DNA of 64,000 nt from Scandinavium sp002470465 (GCF_040750395.1 NZ_JBFLVD010000011.1:313400-377399); one strand, 5' to 3'. Shown: positions 1-9,263, numbered from the stretch's first letter. The notes: generated by a model from the sequence alone, not told the origin. Translations and numbers: made by a program.

Positions 1-1
1 T

Positions 2-1087
2 GTTCTCGGCGGTATCATCGCTGGTGCTATTGCTGCCTACATGTTCAACCGTTTCTACCGCATCAAGCTGCCAGAGTACCTGGGCTTCTTTGCGGGCAAA
101 CGCTTTGTTCCGATTATCTCCGGCCTGACGGCTATCTTCCTGGGTGTTGTTCTGTCCTTCATCTGGCCACCAATTGGTACGGCTATTCAGGAATTCTCTC
201 AGTGGGCTGCGTACCAGAACCCGGTTGTTGCGTTCGGTATCTATGGCTTCATTGAGCGTTGCCTGGTGCCATTTGGTCTGCACCATATCTGGAACGTTCC
301 ATTCCAGATGCAGATTGGTGAATACACCAACGCCGCAGGCCAGGTGTTCCACGGTGACATCCCACGCTACATGGCTGGTGACCCGACTGCAGGTAAACTG
401 TCTGGCGGCTTCCTGTTCAAAATGTACGGTCTGCCTGCTGCCGCTATCGCTATCTGGCACTCTGCTAAACCAGAGAACCGCGCGAAAGTGGGCGGGATCA
501 TGATCTCCGCTGCGCTGACCTCATTCCTGACCGGTATCACCGAGCCAATCGAATTCTCCTTCATGTTCGTGGCTCCGATCCTGTACATCATTCACGCGAT
601 TCTGGCGGGTCTGGCGTTCCCAATCTGTATCCTGCTGGGTATGCGTGACGGTACGTCCTTCTCCCACGGTCTGATCGACTTCATCGTTCTGTCCGGCAAC
701 AGCAGCAAGCTGTGGCTGTTCCCGATCGTTGGTCTGTGCTATGCAGCGGTGTACTACACCGTGTTCCGCGTGCTGATTAAAGCGCTGGATCTGAAGACCC
801 CGGGTCGTGAAGATGCAACCGAAGAGTCCAAAGCAGGCGCAGCCGGCGGTGAAATGGCCCCAGCTCTGATTGCGGCATTCGGCGGCAAAGAAAACATCAC
901 TAACCTCGACGCGTGTATCACTCGTCTGCGTGTCAGCGTTGCCGACGTGGCAAAAGTTGACCAGGCTGGCCTGAAGAAACTGGGCGCGGCAGGTGTGGTT
1001 GTTGCAGGTTCCGGCGTTCAGGCTATTTTCGGCACCAAGTCCGATAACCTGAAAACCGAAATGGATGATTACATCCGCAACAACTAA
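2..1087 (+). CDS. ptsG: PTS glucose transporter EIICB subunit (3' part)
   Basis: This is the C-terminal three quarters of the inner-membrane EIICB-Glc permease, which imports and phosphorylates glucose. The reading frame is open from base 2, so the gene starts before the window. Visible are several hydrophobic EIIC helices, the GITEPIEF motif typical of glucose-family EIIC domains, a linker, and the EIIB domain with the phosphorylated cysteine in the motif NLDACITRLRV. The E. coli protein is 477 residues; about 361 codons are present here. Identification is firm. Phosphate reaches the EIIB cysteine from Crr (EIIA-Glc), encoded elsewhere. Confidence 0.97.
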   Translation, partial: VLGGIIAGAIAAYMFNRFYRIKLPEYLGFFAGKRFVPIISGLTAIFLGVVLSFIWPPIGTAIQEFSQWAAYQNPVVAFGIYGFIERCLVPFGLHHIWNVPFQMQIGEYTNAAGQVFHGDIPRYMAGDPTAGKLSGGFLFKMYGLPAAAIAIWHSAKPENRAKVGGIMISAALTSFLTGITEPIEFSFMFVAPILYIIHAILAGLAFPICILLGMRDGTSFSHGLIDFIVLSGNSSKLWLFPIVGLCYAAVYYTVFRVLIKALDLKTPGREDATEESKAGAAGGEMAPALIAAFGGKENITNLDACITRLRVSVADVAKVDQAGLKKLGAAGVVVAGSGVQAIFGTKSDNLKTEMDDYIRNN

Positions 1088-1112
1088 GGTGTGATTTGGG
1101 GAGAAAAGAAAA

Positions 1113-1136
1113 GGCAGCCATCTGGCTGCCTTTTTT
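1113..1136 (+). terminator. Rho-independent terminator of ptsG
   Basis: A GGCAGCC/GGCTGCC stem with an ATCT loop is followed by six T residues, 25 bases after the ptsG stop codon. Confidence 0.9.
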
Positions 1137-1150
1137 ACGAGGTAAACTGC

Positions 1151-1177
1151 AAAACCTTCTCTTCAGAGAAGGTTTTT
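1151..1177. terminator. Second hairpin between convergent ptsG and fhuE
   Basis: A perfect 11-bp stem (AAAACCTTCTC with its complement) around a TTCA loop, with T runs on both strands. It could stop fhuE transcription arriving from the right as well as ptsG read-through. Confidence 0.6.
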
Positions 1178-1187
1178 AGTGTTTGCA

Positions 1188-1226
1188 CCCTCTCCACGTG
1201 GGAGAGGGACGGGGTGAGGGCATCAG
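1188..1226. repeat. Intergenic palindromic repeat
   Basis: A CCCTCTCC/GGGAGAGGG palindrome followed by a GACGGGGTGAGGGCATC tail. This form resembles the dispersed intergenic repeat common in Enterobacter and Klebsiella genomes. Only one copy was noticed in the window, so the repeat status rests on family knowledge. Confidence 0.5.
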
Positions 1227-1249
1227 ACCGCTCGGAGCTGGTGTAAATC

Positions 1250-3436
1250 TCAGAAGTCGTAGCTGGCAGATACCGAGAAGTTCAGCGGTGCGCCATACAC
1301 GAGATAGGACCCAACGTAGTCGTAGTACTCTTTGTCGAACAGGTTATTGACGTTAGCCTGCAGGGCAAAGTTTTTCGTCACCTGATAGCGGCTAAAGAGG
1401 TTAACCAGGCCGTAGCTGCCCTGATCGATGTAGTCACGGCCGTTTGGCCCGCCGTCGACCTTCGCCCAGGTTTTGTTCTGCCAGTTCATACCACCGCCGA
1501 CAGAGAGCTCAGGCAGCATCGGCAGCTGGTAGCGGGTGAACAATTTGAACGTCGTGCGTGGCTGATCGGAGCTGACCGCATTACCTTCTTTGTCTTCCGC
1601 CACGTAGCGGGTCGCGCCGAAGGTGAGCTGCCAGTTGTCCGTCAGCGCGCCGTTCAGTTCAAACTCCACCCCTTTACTTACCACGCCATCGAGCGATTCA
1701 TAGATGGATTCACCGCTGGGCAAATAGGTGTAAGTATTGTTCGCCACGTGATCCTGCTCGATACGGAACACCGCCAGCGAGGTTGTCAGACGAGTGTTGA
1801 ACCAGTCGGCTTTAACCCCAGCTTCGTAGCTTTTACCGGTGGTCGGATCGAGATAGCGTCCGTTGGCGTCGCGTTTGTCCTGCGGCTGGAAGATATTGGT
1901 ATAACTGGCATACGCTGACCAGTCCTCGTTGATGTCATAGACCAGGCCTGCATACGGCGTTACGTCATCTTTGGTGCTTTCCAGACGGGTATCCGGTGCG
2001 CCAGCCGGATTGTACTTGATGTTGTAGTTGGTATAGCGAGCACCCAGGATCAGGTGCAGCGGATCGAGCAGCGAGAAGCGCGCGGAGGTATACGCCGAAG
2101 ACTGGTTGATATCATCTTTGCTGTAGAGCTTCCACGCAGTCCACTGCGGATCGGCAATATTACTGTTCCAGTTTTTGAAGCTGCCGATATCGACCATGCC
2201 GTAGAGGGCGTCGGGCATTGAGTTGTCGTAATGGTTACGCTGGTGGCTGAGGCTGCCGCCGACCATCATTTCATGCTGGCGACCAAACAGCTCGAAGCCG
2301 CCGCGCAGGAAGGCATCCACCGCATCCTGTTTACGTTCGCCGCGGTTCCAGCCGCCGTAGCCCACCATTCCGCCGCCGGTGTCTTTGTCCGGGTAGCCGG
2401 ACATGTACATCAGTTTGGTATCGAAATTAGTTTCAGCGTGCATGCCGTTAACGTGCGCTTCCCAGCCGTTGTCGAAGCGCTGGGTGAAGTTGGCAAAGAC
2501 TTTGGTGCTGTCTTTGTCGGAGTATGCCCAGTCCGGTGCCACGGTGTCGCTTCGGGTGTAATGGGTTTTGCTGCCGTCCGCATACCACGTTGGCAGGCCG
2601 CCCCATGTTGGATTGGCGGTGCTGCTTTCCTGATATTCATAGCCGAGCGACAGCGTGGTGCTGTCGGTTATGTCGGCATCCACAACACCGTAAAGAAACT
2701 TTTTGCGGTAGTGATAGTTGTCCATCCAGGAGTCGTTGTCCTGATAGCCTGCAATTACGCGCCCGCGCACGTTCCCGGACTCCACGAGAGGGGCCTGTAA
2801 ATCGAGCACGTAGCGCTGTTTGTCCCAGCTGCCGTAGCTTACGGTGGCGTTGCCCTGAAAATCACGGCTGTCGGCGTGCTTGCGCACCATATTGACGTAG
2901 GCCGCCGGGTTGCCGGTGCCGCTCATCAGGCCCGTTGCCCCGCGTACCACTTCGATGCGGTCATAAATGGCGGTGTCGGTGGCGGTGTCGCCGAAGTTCC
3001 ACACTTCACTGATGGAGGTTGGCAAATCGTCGTAGGCATAGTTGCTGACGAAGAAGCCGCGTGAATAAAACACCGTACGGTCGCTGTCCTGAACCTGTGC
3101 CGTGACGCCGGTCGTATTGGTCAGAACCTGGCCGATGGTCTGGAGATTCTGATCTTTCATGCGCTGCTGGCTGATCACGCTCACGGACTGTGGAATGTCG
3201 CGCGGCACTAATAAAAGTTTGGTGCCAGTGGTGGTGGTCTTGACGCTGTAATCCTGATCCTGAGCGTTATCGGATACGTTATCTGCTGTGCCTTCAACCA
3301 CCACCGTTTCTTTTTTACTGTTATCTGCCGCATAAACGGCGGCAGGCAACAGTGCGAACGCTATGCAGGCGGCGAGGCGGGAAGGCGACGTGGACAGTTT
3401 TTGCGGCTTCTCTCTGGTGTCAAAAGTGAAAGACAT
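1250..3436 (-). CDS. fhuE: TonB-dependent ferric-coprogen/rhodotorulate receptor
   Basis: Outer-membrane receptor that imports hydroxamate siderophore-iron such as coprogen and rhodotorulic acid, energised by TonB-ExbBD. The 728-residue length matches E. coli FhuE (729). A signal peptide ends near residue 36 (VYA|ADN), a TonB box ETVVVEG follows at about 43-49, then a plug domain and a beta-barrel that ends in the usual terminal phenylalanine (SASYDF). It stands alone, convergent with ptsG. A Fur-like palindrome lies about 55 bp upstream, consistent with iron repression. No defect is seen. Confidence 0.95.
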   Translation of the reverse strand: MSFTFDTREKPQKLSTSPSRLAACIAFALLPAAVYAADNSKKETVVVEGTADNVSDNAQDQDYSVKTTTTGTKLLLVPRDIPQSVSVISQQRMKDQNLQTIGQVLTNTTGVTAQVQDSDRTVFYSRGFFVSNYAYDDLPTSISEVWNFGDTATDTAIYDRIEVVRGATGLMSGTGNPAAYVNMVRKHADSRDFQGNATVSYGSWDKQRYVLDLQAPLVESGNVRGRVIAGYQDNDSWMDNYHYRKKFLYGVVDADITDSTTLSLGYEYQESSTANPTWGGLPTWYADGSKTHYTRSDTVAPDWAYSDKDSTKVFANFTQRFDNGWEAHVNGMHAETNFDTKLMYMSGYPDKDTGGGMVGYGGWNRGERKQDAVDAFLRGGFELFGRQHEMMVGGSLSHQRNHYDNSMPDALYGMVDIGSFKNWNSNIADPQWTAWKLYSKDDINQSSAYTSARFSLLDPLHLILGARYTNYNIKYNPAGAPDTRLESTKDDVTPYAGLVYDINEDWSAYASYTNIFQPQDKRDANGRYLDPTTGKSYEAGVKADWFNTRLTTSLAVFRIEQDHVANNTYTYLPSGESIYESLDGVVSKGVEFELNGALTDNWQLTFGATRYVAEDKEGNAVSSDQPRTTFKLFTRYQLPMLPELSVGGGMNWQNKTWAKVDGGPNGRDYIDQGSYGLVNLFSRYQVTKNFALQANVNNLFDKEYYDYVGSYLVYGAPLNFSVSASYDF

Positions 3437-3489
3437 CGATAAACCCTTATGTTGGCTGTGTTATAGGTGTGATGCTGCATGAAAATGCA

Positions 3490-3508
3490 AATGCGAAATA
3501 TACGCATT
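3490..3508. promoter_or_regulatory. Fur-like palindrome upstream of fhuE
   Basis: The 19-bp near-palindrome AATGCGAAATATACGCATT has six perfect outer pairs. Its position and the known Fur control of fhuE suggest a Fur box, but the GCG/CGC core differs from the ATAAT-rich consensus, so the assignment is an inference. Confidence 0.5.
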
Positions 3509-3732
3509 CATATTACTGGTGTAAACAAATGTAAGCGTGCACCTGAAACTTTGTTTTGAAATCTGCTGAGAGATGAAATAAAGGAGGAGTGTTCAAGCAA
3601 CCAGCAGCCAATCCAGGAATGGGGAAGAAAAAAGCGGGTACGGCTTGAAAGAGATGAAGTAAGTCGCTCATACTCTTACGTTGTCAGTAAAAGACCCAAG
3701 ACGAAACGGTCATCTACAAAAAGGAACAGACC

Positions 3733-4089
3733 ATGGCAGAAGAAACGATTTTCAGCAAAATCATTCGTCGTGAAATTCCGGCGAATATTGTTTATCAGGA
3801 TGAACTGGTGACGGCTTTTCGTGATATCTCGCCTCAGGCACCAAGCCATATTCTGATCGTCCCTAACGTGCTGATTCCCACGGTTAACGACGTCACGGCT
3901 GAACATGAACTGGCCTTAGGACGCATGATGACGGTGGCGGCGAAAATCGCTGAAGCGGAAGGTATTGCTGAAGAGGGCTATCGTCTGATTGTGAACTGCA
4001 ACCGCCACGGCGGTCAGGAAGTCTACCACATTCATATGCACCTGCTGGGTGGCCGTCCGCTGGGCCCTATGCTTGCGCACAAAGGATAA
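3733..4089 (+). CDS. hinT: HIT-family purine nucleoside phosphoramidase
   Basis: Cytoplasmic hydrolase of adenosine 5'-phosphoramidates and related nucleotides. The 118-residue protein carries the histidine triad HIHMHLL near its C-terminus (His99, His101 and His103, with His101 the expected nucleophile). Length agrees with E. coli HinT (119). A GGA-rich ribosome site precedes the ATG. It heads the hinT-ycfL-lpoB-thiK-nagZ-ycfP gene run. Confidence 0.95.
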   Translation: MAEETIFSKIIRREIPANIVYQDELVTAFRDISPQAPSHILIVPNVLIPTVNDVTAEHELALGRMMTVAAKIAEAEGIAEEGYRLIVNCNRHGGQEVYHIHMHLLGGRPLGPMLAHKG

Positions 4090-4093
4090 GACA

Positions 4094-4468
4094 ATGAAAG
4101 GTGGCCGAATTGCTGTCCTGTTGACGGCGGCGTTGCTGGCGGGCTGCGGCTCGCACCCGGAAATCCCTGTGGGAGAGCAGCAAACGCTGGTGATGGAAGC
4201 GAACGTGCTGGCGGCCGGGATCAGTGCCGAAAACCCGGACTTAACCACATCAGAAATTCAGGCAACAGCGTCCTCTCGGCTTTATAACGAACGCGCCACG
4301 CCGGTCACCGTTCACTATCGTTTTTACTGGTATGACGCTCGAGGGCTGGAAATGCATCCGCTGGAAGCACCGCGTACGGTGACAATCCCGGCTCACTCTT
4401 CGGTCACACTTTACGGCAGCGCAAACAGTCTGGGTGCGCATAAAGTCCGGCTTTATCTTTATCTTTGA
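4094..4468 (+). CDS. ycfL: YcfL family outer-membrane lipoprotein
   Basis: Small DUF1425 lipoprotein of 124 residues, close to E. coli YcfL (125). The start at 4094 follows the hinT stop by four bases and gives a normal lipoprotein signal with lipobox LLAGC; a longer reading upstream would overlap hinT and lose the signal peptide. The remainder is a soluble beta-rich periplasmic domain. The function is not established. Its constant place before lpoB suggests cell-envelope work. Confidence 0.9.
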   Translation: MKGGRIAVLLTAALLAGCGSHPEIPVGEQQTLVMEANVLAAGISAENPDLTTSEIQATASSRLYNERATPVTVHYRFYWYDARGLEMHPLEAPRTVTIPAHSSVTLYGSANSLGAHKVRLYLYL

Positions 4469-4481
4469 GGGGTAAAAAGTA

Positions 4482-5120
4482 ATGAGCAAACTGAGTCGCT
4501 ATGCGTTTATCGCGGCGGTGGCCATTTTTCTGTCAGGGTGCGTGGGGCAACGAGAGCAGCCTGCGCCGGTAGAGGAAGCAAAACCGACGCCGGAACAACC
4601 CCAGACGCCGCCAACCACGGTGCCGACGGTGCCGACGATTCCCACTCAGCCAGGCCCGATTGAAAACGGCGCCACGCAGCCTGAACAGCCTGCTCCGCGC
4701 GTACGTCACTACGACTGGAACGGTGCAGCACAGCCGCTGGTGGCGAAAATGCTGAAGGCCGACGGCGTCACCGCGGGCAGCGTGCTGCTGGTGGACAGCG
4801 TGAATAACCGCACCAACGGTTCGCTGAATACGGCGGAAGCGACCGGCGTGCTGGCCAGTGCGCTGAAAGGCAATACGACGTTTACGCTTGTGTCGCCACA
4901 GCAACTGGCCGTCGCGAAACAGCAGCTGGGTCTTTCCCCGCAGGACAGCCTGGGCTCCCGCAATAAAGCAATGGGCCTGGCCCGTACCGTTGGCGCGCAG
5001 TATGTGCTTTATTCAAATGCCACGGGCAACGTCAATTCGCCGGTGCTTTCCATGCAGTTGATGATGGTCCAGACGGGCGAGATCCTTTGGTCAGGTAAAG
5101 GTGCGGTTGCGCAACAGTAA
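4482..5120 (+). CDS. lpoB: Penicillin-binding protein activator LpoB
   Basis: Outer-membrane lipoprotein that reaches through the periplasm to stimulate the peptidoglycan synthase PBP1B. The 212 residues match E. coli LpoB (213). The lipobox LSGC ends the signal peptide near residue 19. A disordered Pro/Gln/Thr-rich linker (about 25-75) with PTVPTIPTQ-like repeats comes next, then the globular activator domain. It starts 13 bases after ycfL and overlaps thiK, so the genes are very likely co-transcribed. Confidence 0.95.
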   Translation: MSKLSRYAFIAAVAIFLSGCVGQREQPAPVEEAKPTPEQPQTPPTTVPTVPTIPTQPGPIENGATQPEQPAPRVRHYDWNGAAQPLVAKMLKADGVTAGSVLLVDSVNNRTNGSLNTAEATGVLASALKGNTTFTLVSPQQLAVAKQQLGLSPQDSLGSRNKAMGLARTVGAQYVLYSNATGNVNSPVLSMQLMMVQTGEILWSGKGAVAQQ

Positions 5121-5940
5121 GCTTACGCGTGACAAATGCCTGTCACGCTACTTTCCCGGCTTTCATCCTCTGGCTCGCTCCGCCACGGCGGGGCTGAGTG
5201 GAGCAAGCTGCATCATCGAACGTCAGGGGCAGCGGATCGTACTGCGACAGCATCACGATCCGTCAGCCCCTGATTTTCATTTTCTGCGCCAGTATCGTGC
5301 GCTCCACGCGCTGCCAGCCTCACTTGCCCCAAGGCCGCTCGGCTACTTTTCTGGCTGGATGGCGGTGGAATACCTTGAAGGTGCGATCCCTTCCACGCTT
5401 CCGGATGCCGACGCCACGGCGGCGCTGTTGTATCATCTGCATCAGCAAAAGCCCTTTGGCTGGCGAGTCGCGATTCTGCCTTTGCTTGAACGCTACTGGC
5501 AGGGCGCAAGTCCGGCACGCCGCACGCCGCACTGGCTTCGTTTGCTTAAAAAACTACGAAAGCGGGGCGAGCCGCAGCCGTTACGGCTGGCGCCGCTGCA
5601 CATGGATATCCATGCCGGGAATATTATCGACACGCCCGCAGGGCTAAGGCTCATTGACTGGGAATACGCCGCAGACGGCGATATTGCCCTCGAACTGGCG
5701 GCGGTCTGGGCGGAAGACAAAACGGCGCTCATCGCCGCTTATGCAAAGCAGGCGCATCTGGATCAAACGCTGTTAATACGGCAGATCGGAAGATGGCGGC
5801 CCTGGACGCAGATGCTGATGACCACCTGGTATGAGTACCGCTGGCAGCAGACCGGCGACCAACAATTTATTGCGCTGGCCGATGAGGGCTGGCGTCAGAT
5901 GACGAATAAAGGACAGGAGAGAGAACTGTGGGCCCAGTGA
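5101..5940 (+). CDS. thiK: Thiamine kinase
   Basis: Cytoplasmic kinase that phosphorylates thiamine for vitamin B1 salvage. It belongs to the aminoglycoside-phosphotransferase/choline-kinase fold: the motif LHMDIHAGNI is the catalytic loop and LIDWEYA supplies the metal-binding Asp. The 279 residues compare with 274 in E. coli. The GTG start at 5101 overlaps lpoB by 20 bases and was chosen because the following residues align with the E. coli N-terminus (LTRD near residue 8). The downstream nagZ start overlaps its end. Confidence 0.92.
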   Translation: MRLRNSKLTRDKCLSRYFPGFHPLARSATAGLSGASCIIERQGQRIVLRQHHDPSAPDFHFLRQYRALHALPASLAPRPLGYFSGWMAVEYLEGAIPSTLPDADATAALLYHLHQQKPFGWRVAILPLLERYWQGASPARRTPHWLRLLKKLRKRGEPQPLRLAPLHMDIHAGNIIDTPAGLRLIDWEYAADGDIALELAAVWAEDKTALIAAYAKQAHLDQTLLIRQIGRWRPWTQMLMTTWYEYRWQQTGDQQFIALADEGWRQMTNKGQERELWAQ

Positions 5941-6953
5941 TGTTGGATGTAGAAGGCTACGAACTGGATGCAGAAGAGCGGGAAATTCTGGCGCATCCTT
6001 TGGTTGGCGGGCTGATTTTATTCACTCGTAACTACCACGACCCGGCGCAGCTTCGGGAGCTGGTGCGCCAGATCCGTGCGGCATCGAAAAACCATCTGGT
6101 TGTCGCAGTGGATCAGGAGGGGGGACGCGTTCAGCGTTTCCGTGAAGGATTCACCCGCTTACCGGCTGCACAATCCTTCGCTGAGCTGCTGGGTATGGAG
6201 CAGGGCGGCGAAATGGCCAGAGCCGCAGGCTGGCTGATGGCCTCCGAGATGATCGCCATGGATATCGATATCAGCTTTGCGCCGGTGCTGGACGTCGGTC
6301 ATATCAGCGCTGCCATTGGCGAACGTTCTTATCATGCCGATCCGCATAAAGCGCTGGCGATGGCGCGCCATTTCATTGACGGCATGCACGATGCAGGGAT
6401 GAAAACCACGGGAAAACACTTCCCGGGACACGGCGCAGTCAGCGCCGATTCTCATAAAGAAACACCGCGTGACCCGCGTGATGAAGCGGAAATTCGCGAG
6501 AAAGATATGGCTGTTTTCAAGACGCTGATTACCGAAAATCGTCTCGATGCGATTATGCCTGCGCACGTCATTTACAGCGACGTCGACCCACGTCCGGCAA
6601 GCGGATCGCCACACTGGCTGAAAACCGTTCTCCGCGGCGAGCTGGGCTTTGATGGTGTGATTTTCTCAGACGATTTGTCGATGGAAGGTGCGGCGATCAT
6701 GGGCAGCTATGCGGAGCGCGGCCAGGCGTCTCTGGATGCAGGTTGCGATATGATCCTGGTCTGCAATAATCGTAAAGGCGCGGTCAGCGTGCTGGATAAC
6801 CTGTCGCCGATCAAAGCTGAACGTGTTACGAAATTGTATCATAAAGGTTCATTTACCCGTCAGGAGCTGATGGATTCCGCTCGCTGGAAGACGGTCAGCG
6901 CGCAGCTGAATGAACTGCACGAACGCTGGCAGGCCCACAAAGCCGCTCCTTAA
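5928..6953 (+). CDS. nagZ: Beta-N-acetylhexosaminidase NagZ
   Basis: Cytoplasmic glycoside hydrolase family 3 enzyme that removes GlcNAc from anhydromuropeptides during cell-wall recycling. Its product influences AmpC beta-lactamase induction through AmpR, which matters in Enterobacter. The 341 residues equal the E. coli length. The motif KHFPGHGAVSADSHKETP contains the family His/Asp catalytic pair region, and IFSDDLSMEGA contains the nucleophile Asp. The GTG start overlaps thiK by 13 bases and is preceded by GGACAGGAGA. Confidence 0.96.
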   Translation: MGPVMLDVEGYELDAEEREILAHPLVGGLILFTRNYHDPAQLRELVRQIRAASKNHLVVAVDQEGGRVQRFREGFTRLPAAQSFAELLGMEQGGEMARAAGWLMASEMIAMDIDISFAPVLDVGHISAAIGERSYHADPHKALAMARHFIDGMHDAGMKTTGKHFPGHGAVSADSHKETPRDPRDEAEIREKDMAVFKTLITENRLDAIMPAHVIYSDVDPRPASGSPHWLKTVLRGELGFDGVIFSDDLSMEGAAIMGSYAERGQASLDAGCDMILVCNNRKGAVSVLDNLSPIKAERVTKLYHKGSFTRQELMDSARWKTVSAQLNELHERWQAHKAAP

Positions 6954-6989
6954 TCTCCCGCTACGGGATTAGCAGTGTTGTGAGGATGT

Positions 6990-7532
6990 ATGATTATTTA
7001 TTTGCACGGTTTTGACTCAAACAGTCCGGGAAACCACGAGAAAGTGCTGCAGCTGCAGTTTATTGACCCGGACGTTCGCCTGATAAGCTACAGCACGCGC
7101 CATCCGAAGCATGATATGCAGCACTTGCTCAAGGAAGTGGACAAAATGCTGCAGCTCAACGCCGACGACAGGCCGCTTATCTGCGGCGTCGGGCTCGGCG
7201 GCTACTGGGCTGAGCGCATTGGTTTTCTGTGTGATATTCGACAGGTTATCTTTAACCCGAACCTGTTCCCGAATGAGAACATGGAAGGGAAGATCGACCG
7301 TCCGGAAGAATACAGCGACATCGCCACTAAATGCGTGAGCAACTTCCGTGAAAAAAACCGCGATCGCTGCCTGGTGGTGCTCTCCCGCCAGGATGAAGCC
7401 CTGAACAGCCAACGTTCGGCGGATCTGCTGCATCATTACTACGAAATCATCTGGGACGAAGTGCAGACGCACAAGTTCAAGAACATTTCCCCGCACCTGC
7501 AGCGTATCAAAGCGTTCAAAACCCTCGGCTAA
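6990..7532 (+). CDS. ycfP: YcfP family esterase-like protein
   Basis: A 180-residue UPF0227 protein, the same length as E. coli YcfP, with an alpha/beta-hydrolase look. The N-terminal MIIYLHGFDSNSPGNH resembles an oxyanion loop, and GVGLGGYWAE stands at the nucleophile elbow but has Gly in place of the usual Ser, so classical esterase activity is doubtful. It lies 36 bases after nagZ in the same direction. Function unknown. Confidence 0.88.
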   Translation: MIIYLHGFDSNSPGNHEKVLQLQFIDPDVRLISYSTRHPKHDMQHLLKEVDKMLQLNADDRPLICGVGLGGYWAERIGFLCDIRQVIFNPNLFPNENMEGKIDRPEEYSDIATKCVSNFREKNRDRCLVVLSRQDEALNSQRSADLLHHYYEIIWDEVQTHKFKNISPHLQRIKAFKTLG

Positions 7533-7620
7533 TCCCGCTCTGCGCCTGGTGGCATTCGGCTTCCAGGCGCAAAAACCTCTCCCGATCGACTACACTTGCT
7601 CAACTTTTCAGCGAGAAAAC

Positions 7621-7634
7621 TTGATTCATATCAA
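7621..7634. promoter_or_regulatory. FNR box upstream of ndh
   Basis: Perfect match to the FNR consensus, TTGAT-TCAT-ATCAA, about 135 bp before the ndh start. FNR represses ndh anaerobically in E. coli, so the site fits. Confidence 0.85.
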
Positions 7635-7768
7635 TTTTGGTATGACCAATGCACCTCGCGTGATATTCTTCACATTAATGTCAGGTTTCAGGTCGGTAAC
7701 TTGTTGTTAATTAAGGGCTATTTTAATAACTTTTAGTTAACAATTGGTTAATAATTTAGGGGGTCACG

Positions 7769-9073
7769 TTGACTACGCCATTGAAAAAGATTGTGATTGT
7801 GGGTGGTGGTGCCGGCGGGCTGGAGCTGGCTACTCAATTGGGTAGAAAGCTTGGCCGCGGCAAAAAAGCGAAAATCACGCTTGTAGACCGGAACCACAGC
7901 CATCTGTGGAAACCACTGCTGCATGAAGTGGCGACCGGATCGCTGGACGAAGGCGTGGACGCGCTGAGCTACCTGGCGCACGCCCGTAACCACAACTTCC
8001 AGTTCCAGCTGGGGTCGGTAATGGACATCAATCGCGAAGCCAAAACGATCACTCTGGCCGAACTGCGCGATGAGAAGGGTGAGCTGCTGGTGCCGGAGCG
8101 CAAGCTGCCGTATGACACGCTGGTGATGGCGCTCGGCAGTACCTCCAACGACTTCAATACGCCGGGCGTGAAGGAAAACTGCATTTTCCTTGATAACCCA
8201 CATCAGGCGCGTCGTTTCCACCAGGAGATGCTCAACCTGTTCCTGAAGCACTCCAGCAACCTGGGCGCGAACGGCAAGGTCAATATTGCTATCGTCGGCG
8301 GCGGGGCGACGGGGGTAGAACTCTCGGCTGAACTGCACAACGCCGTGAAGCAGCTGCACAGCTACGGCTACAAAGGCCTGACCAACGATGCACTGAACGT
8401 GACGCTGGTGGAAGCCGGGGAGCGCATTCTCCCTGCGCTGCCGCCGCGTATCTCCGGTGCGGCGCATAGCGAGCTTACCAAAATGGGCGTGCGTGTGCTG
8501 ACCCAGACTATGGTCACCAGCGCCGATGCGGGCGGGCTGCATACCAAGGAAGGCGAGTATATCAACGCCGATCTGATGGTGTGGGCAGCAGGGATTAAAG
8601 CGCCGGACTTTATGAAAGAGATTGGCGGGCTGGAAACTAACCGCATCAATCAGCTGGTGGTGGAACCTACGTTGCAGACTACCCGTGACGCAGACATCTA
8701 CGCCATTGGTGACTGCGCTTCCTGCGCGCGCCCTGAAGGCGGATTTGTGCCACCGCGCGCTCAGGCGGCGCACCAGATGGCAAGCCTGGCGCTGAGCAAC
8801 ATCCTGGCGCAGATCAAAGGCAAACCGCTGAAAGCGTATACCTATAAAGATCACGGTTCGCTGGTGTCGCTGTCGAACTACTCAACCGTCGGTAGCCTGA
8901 TGGGCAACCTGATGCGTGGCTCGATGATGGTGGAAGGGCGCATTGCGCGCTTCGTTTATATCTCTCTCTACCGTATGCACCAGATTGCGCTACACGGCTA
9001 CTTCAAAACCGGGCTGATGATGCTGGTAGGCAGCATCAACCGGGTGATTCGTCCTCGCCTGAAGCTGCACTAA
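7769..9073 (+). CDS. ndh: Type II NADH:quinone oxidoreductase
   Basis: Single-subunit, non-proton-pumping respiratory dehydrogenase that passes electrons from NADH to ubiquinone at the inner-membrane surface. The 434 residues match the E. coli enzyme. An FAD-binding GGGAGGLE lies near residue 11, an NAD-binding GGGATGVELSAEL near 172, and the C-terminal tail is basic and amphipathic for membrane association. The start is TTG at 7769, as in E. coli (TTPLKKI follows), with GGGGG upstream. The gene is monocistronic and under apparent FNR control. Confidence 0.97.
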   Translation: MTTPLKKIVIVGGGAGGLELATQLGRKLGRGKKAKITLVDRNHSHLWKPLLHEVATGSLDEGVDALSYLAHARNHNFQFQLGSVMDINREAKTITLAELRDEKGELLVPERKLPYDTLVMALGSTSNDFNTPGVKENCIFLDNPHQARRFHQEMLNLFLKHSSNLGANGKVNIAIVGGGATGVELSAELHNAVKQLHSYGYKGLTNDALNVTLVEAGERILPALPPRISGAAHSELTKMGVRVLTQTMVTSADAGGLHTKEGEYINADLMVWAAGIKAPDFMKEIGGLETNRINQLVVEPTLQTTRDADIYAIGDCASCARPEGGFVPPRAQAAHQMASLALSNILAQIKGKPLKAYTYKDHGSLVSLSNYSTVGSLMGNLMRGSMMVEGRIARFVYISLYRMHQIALHGYFKTGLMMLVGSINRVIRPRLKLH

Positions 9074-9079
9074 CGGATG

Positions 9080-9108
9080 AAGACCCGGCTGAGTCCGGGT
9101 CTTTTTTT
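9080..9108 (+). terminator. Terminator of ndh
   Basis: AAGACCCGG / CCGGGTCTT stem followed by a run of T residues, directly after the ndh stop. Confidence 0.9.
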
Positions 9109-9263
9109 GGTGATATCTGCTGCCAGTTTCTCATACAGCCTTCGGACTTCTCTGAATCACATTCACCAGCAGAATAAGCGGCAATTTTTCATCCCTTTTC
9201 TTATATCCACCTCGTCCTTATGGTTGCAAAATTGTTACCAACAGCAACAAAGGAGGAACTCCC

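Noticed and set aside
7748..8854. Long open frame (368 codons) antisense to ndh
   Set aside because: It mirrors the codon bias of ndh, has no ribosome site and resembles no protein; ndh is certain on the other strand.
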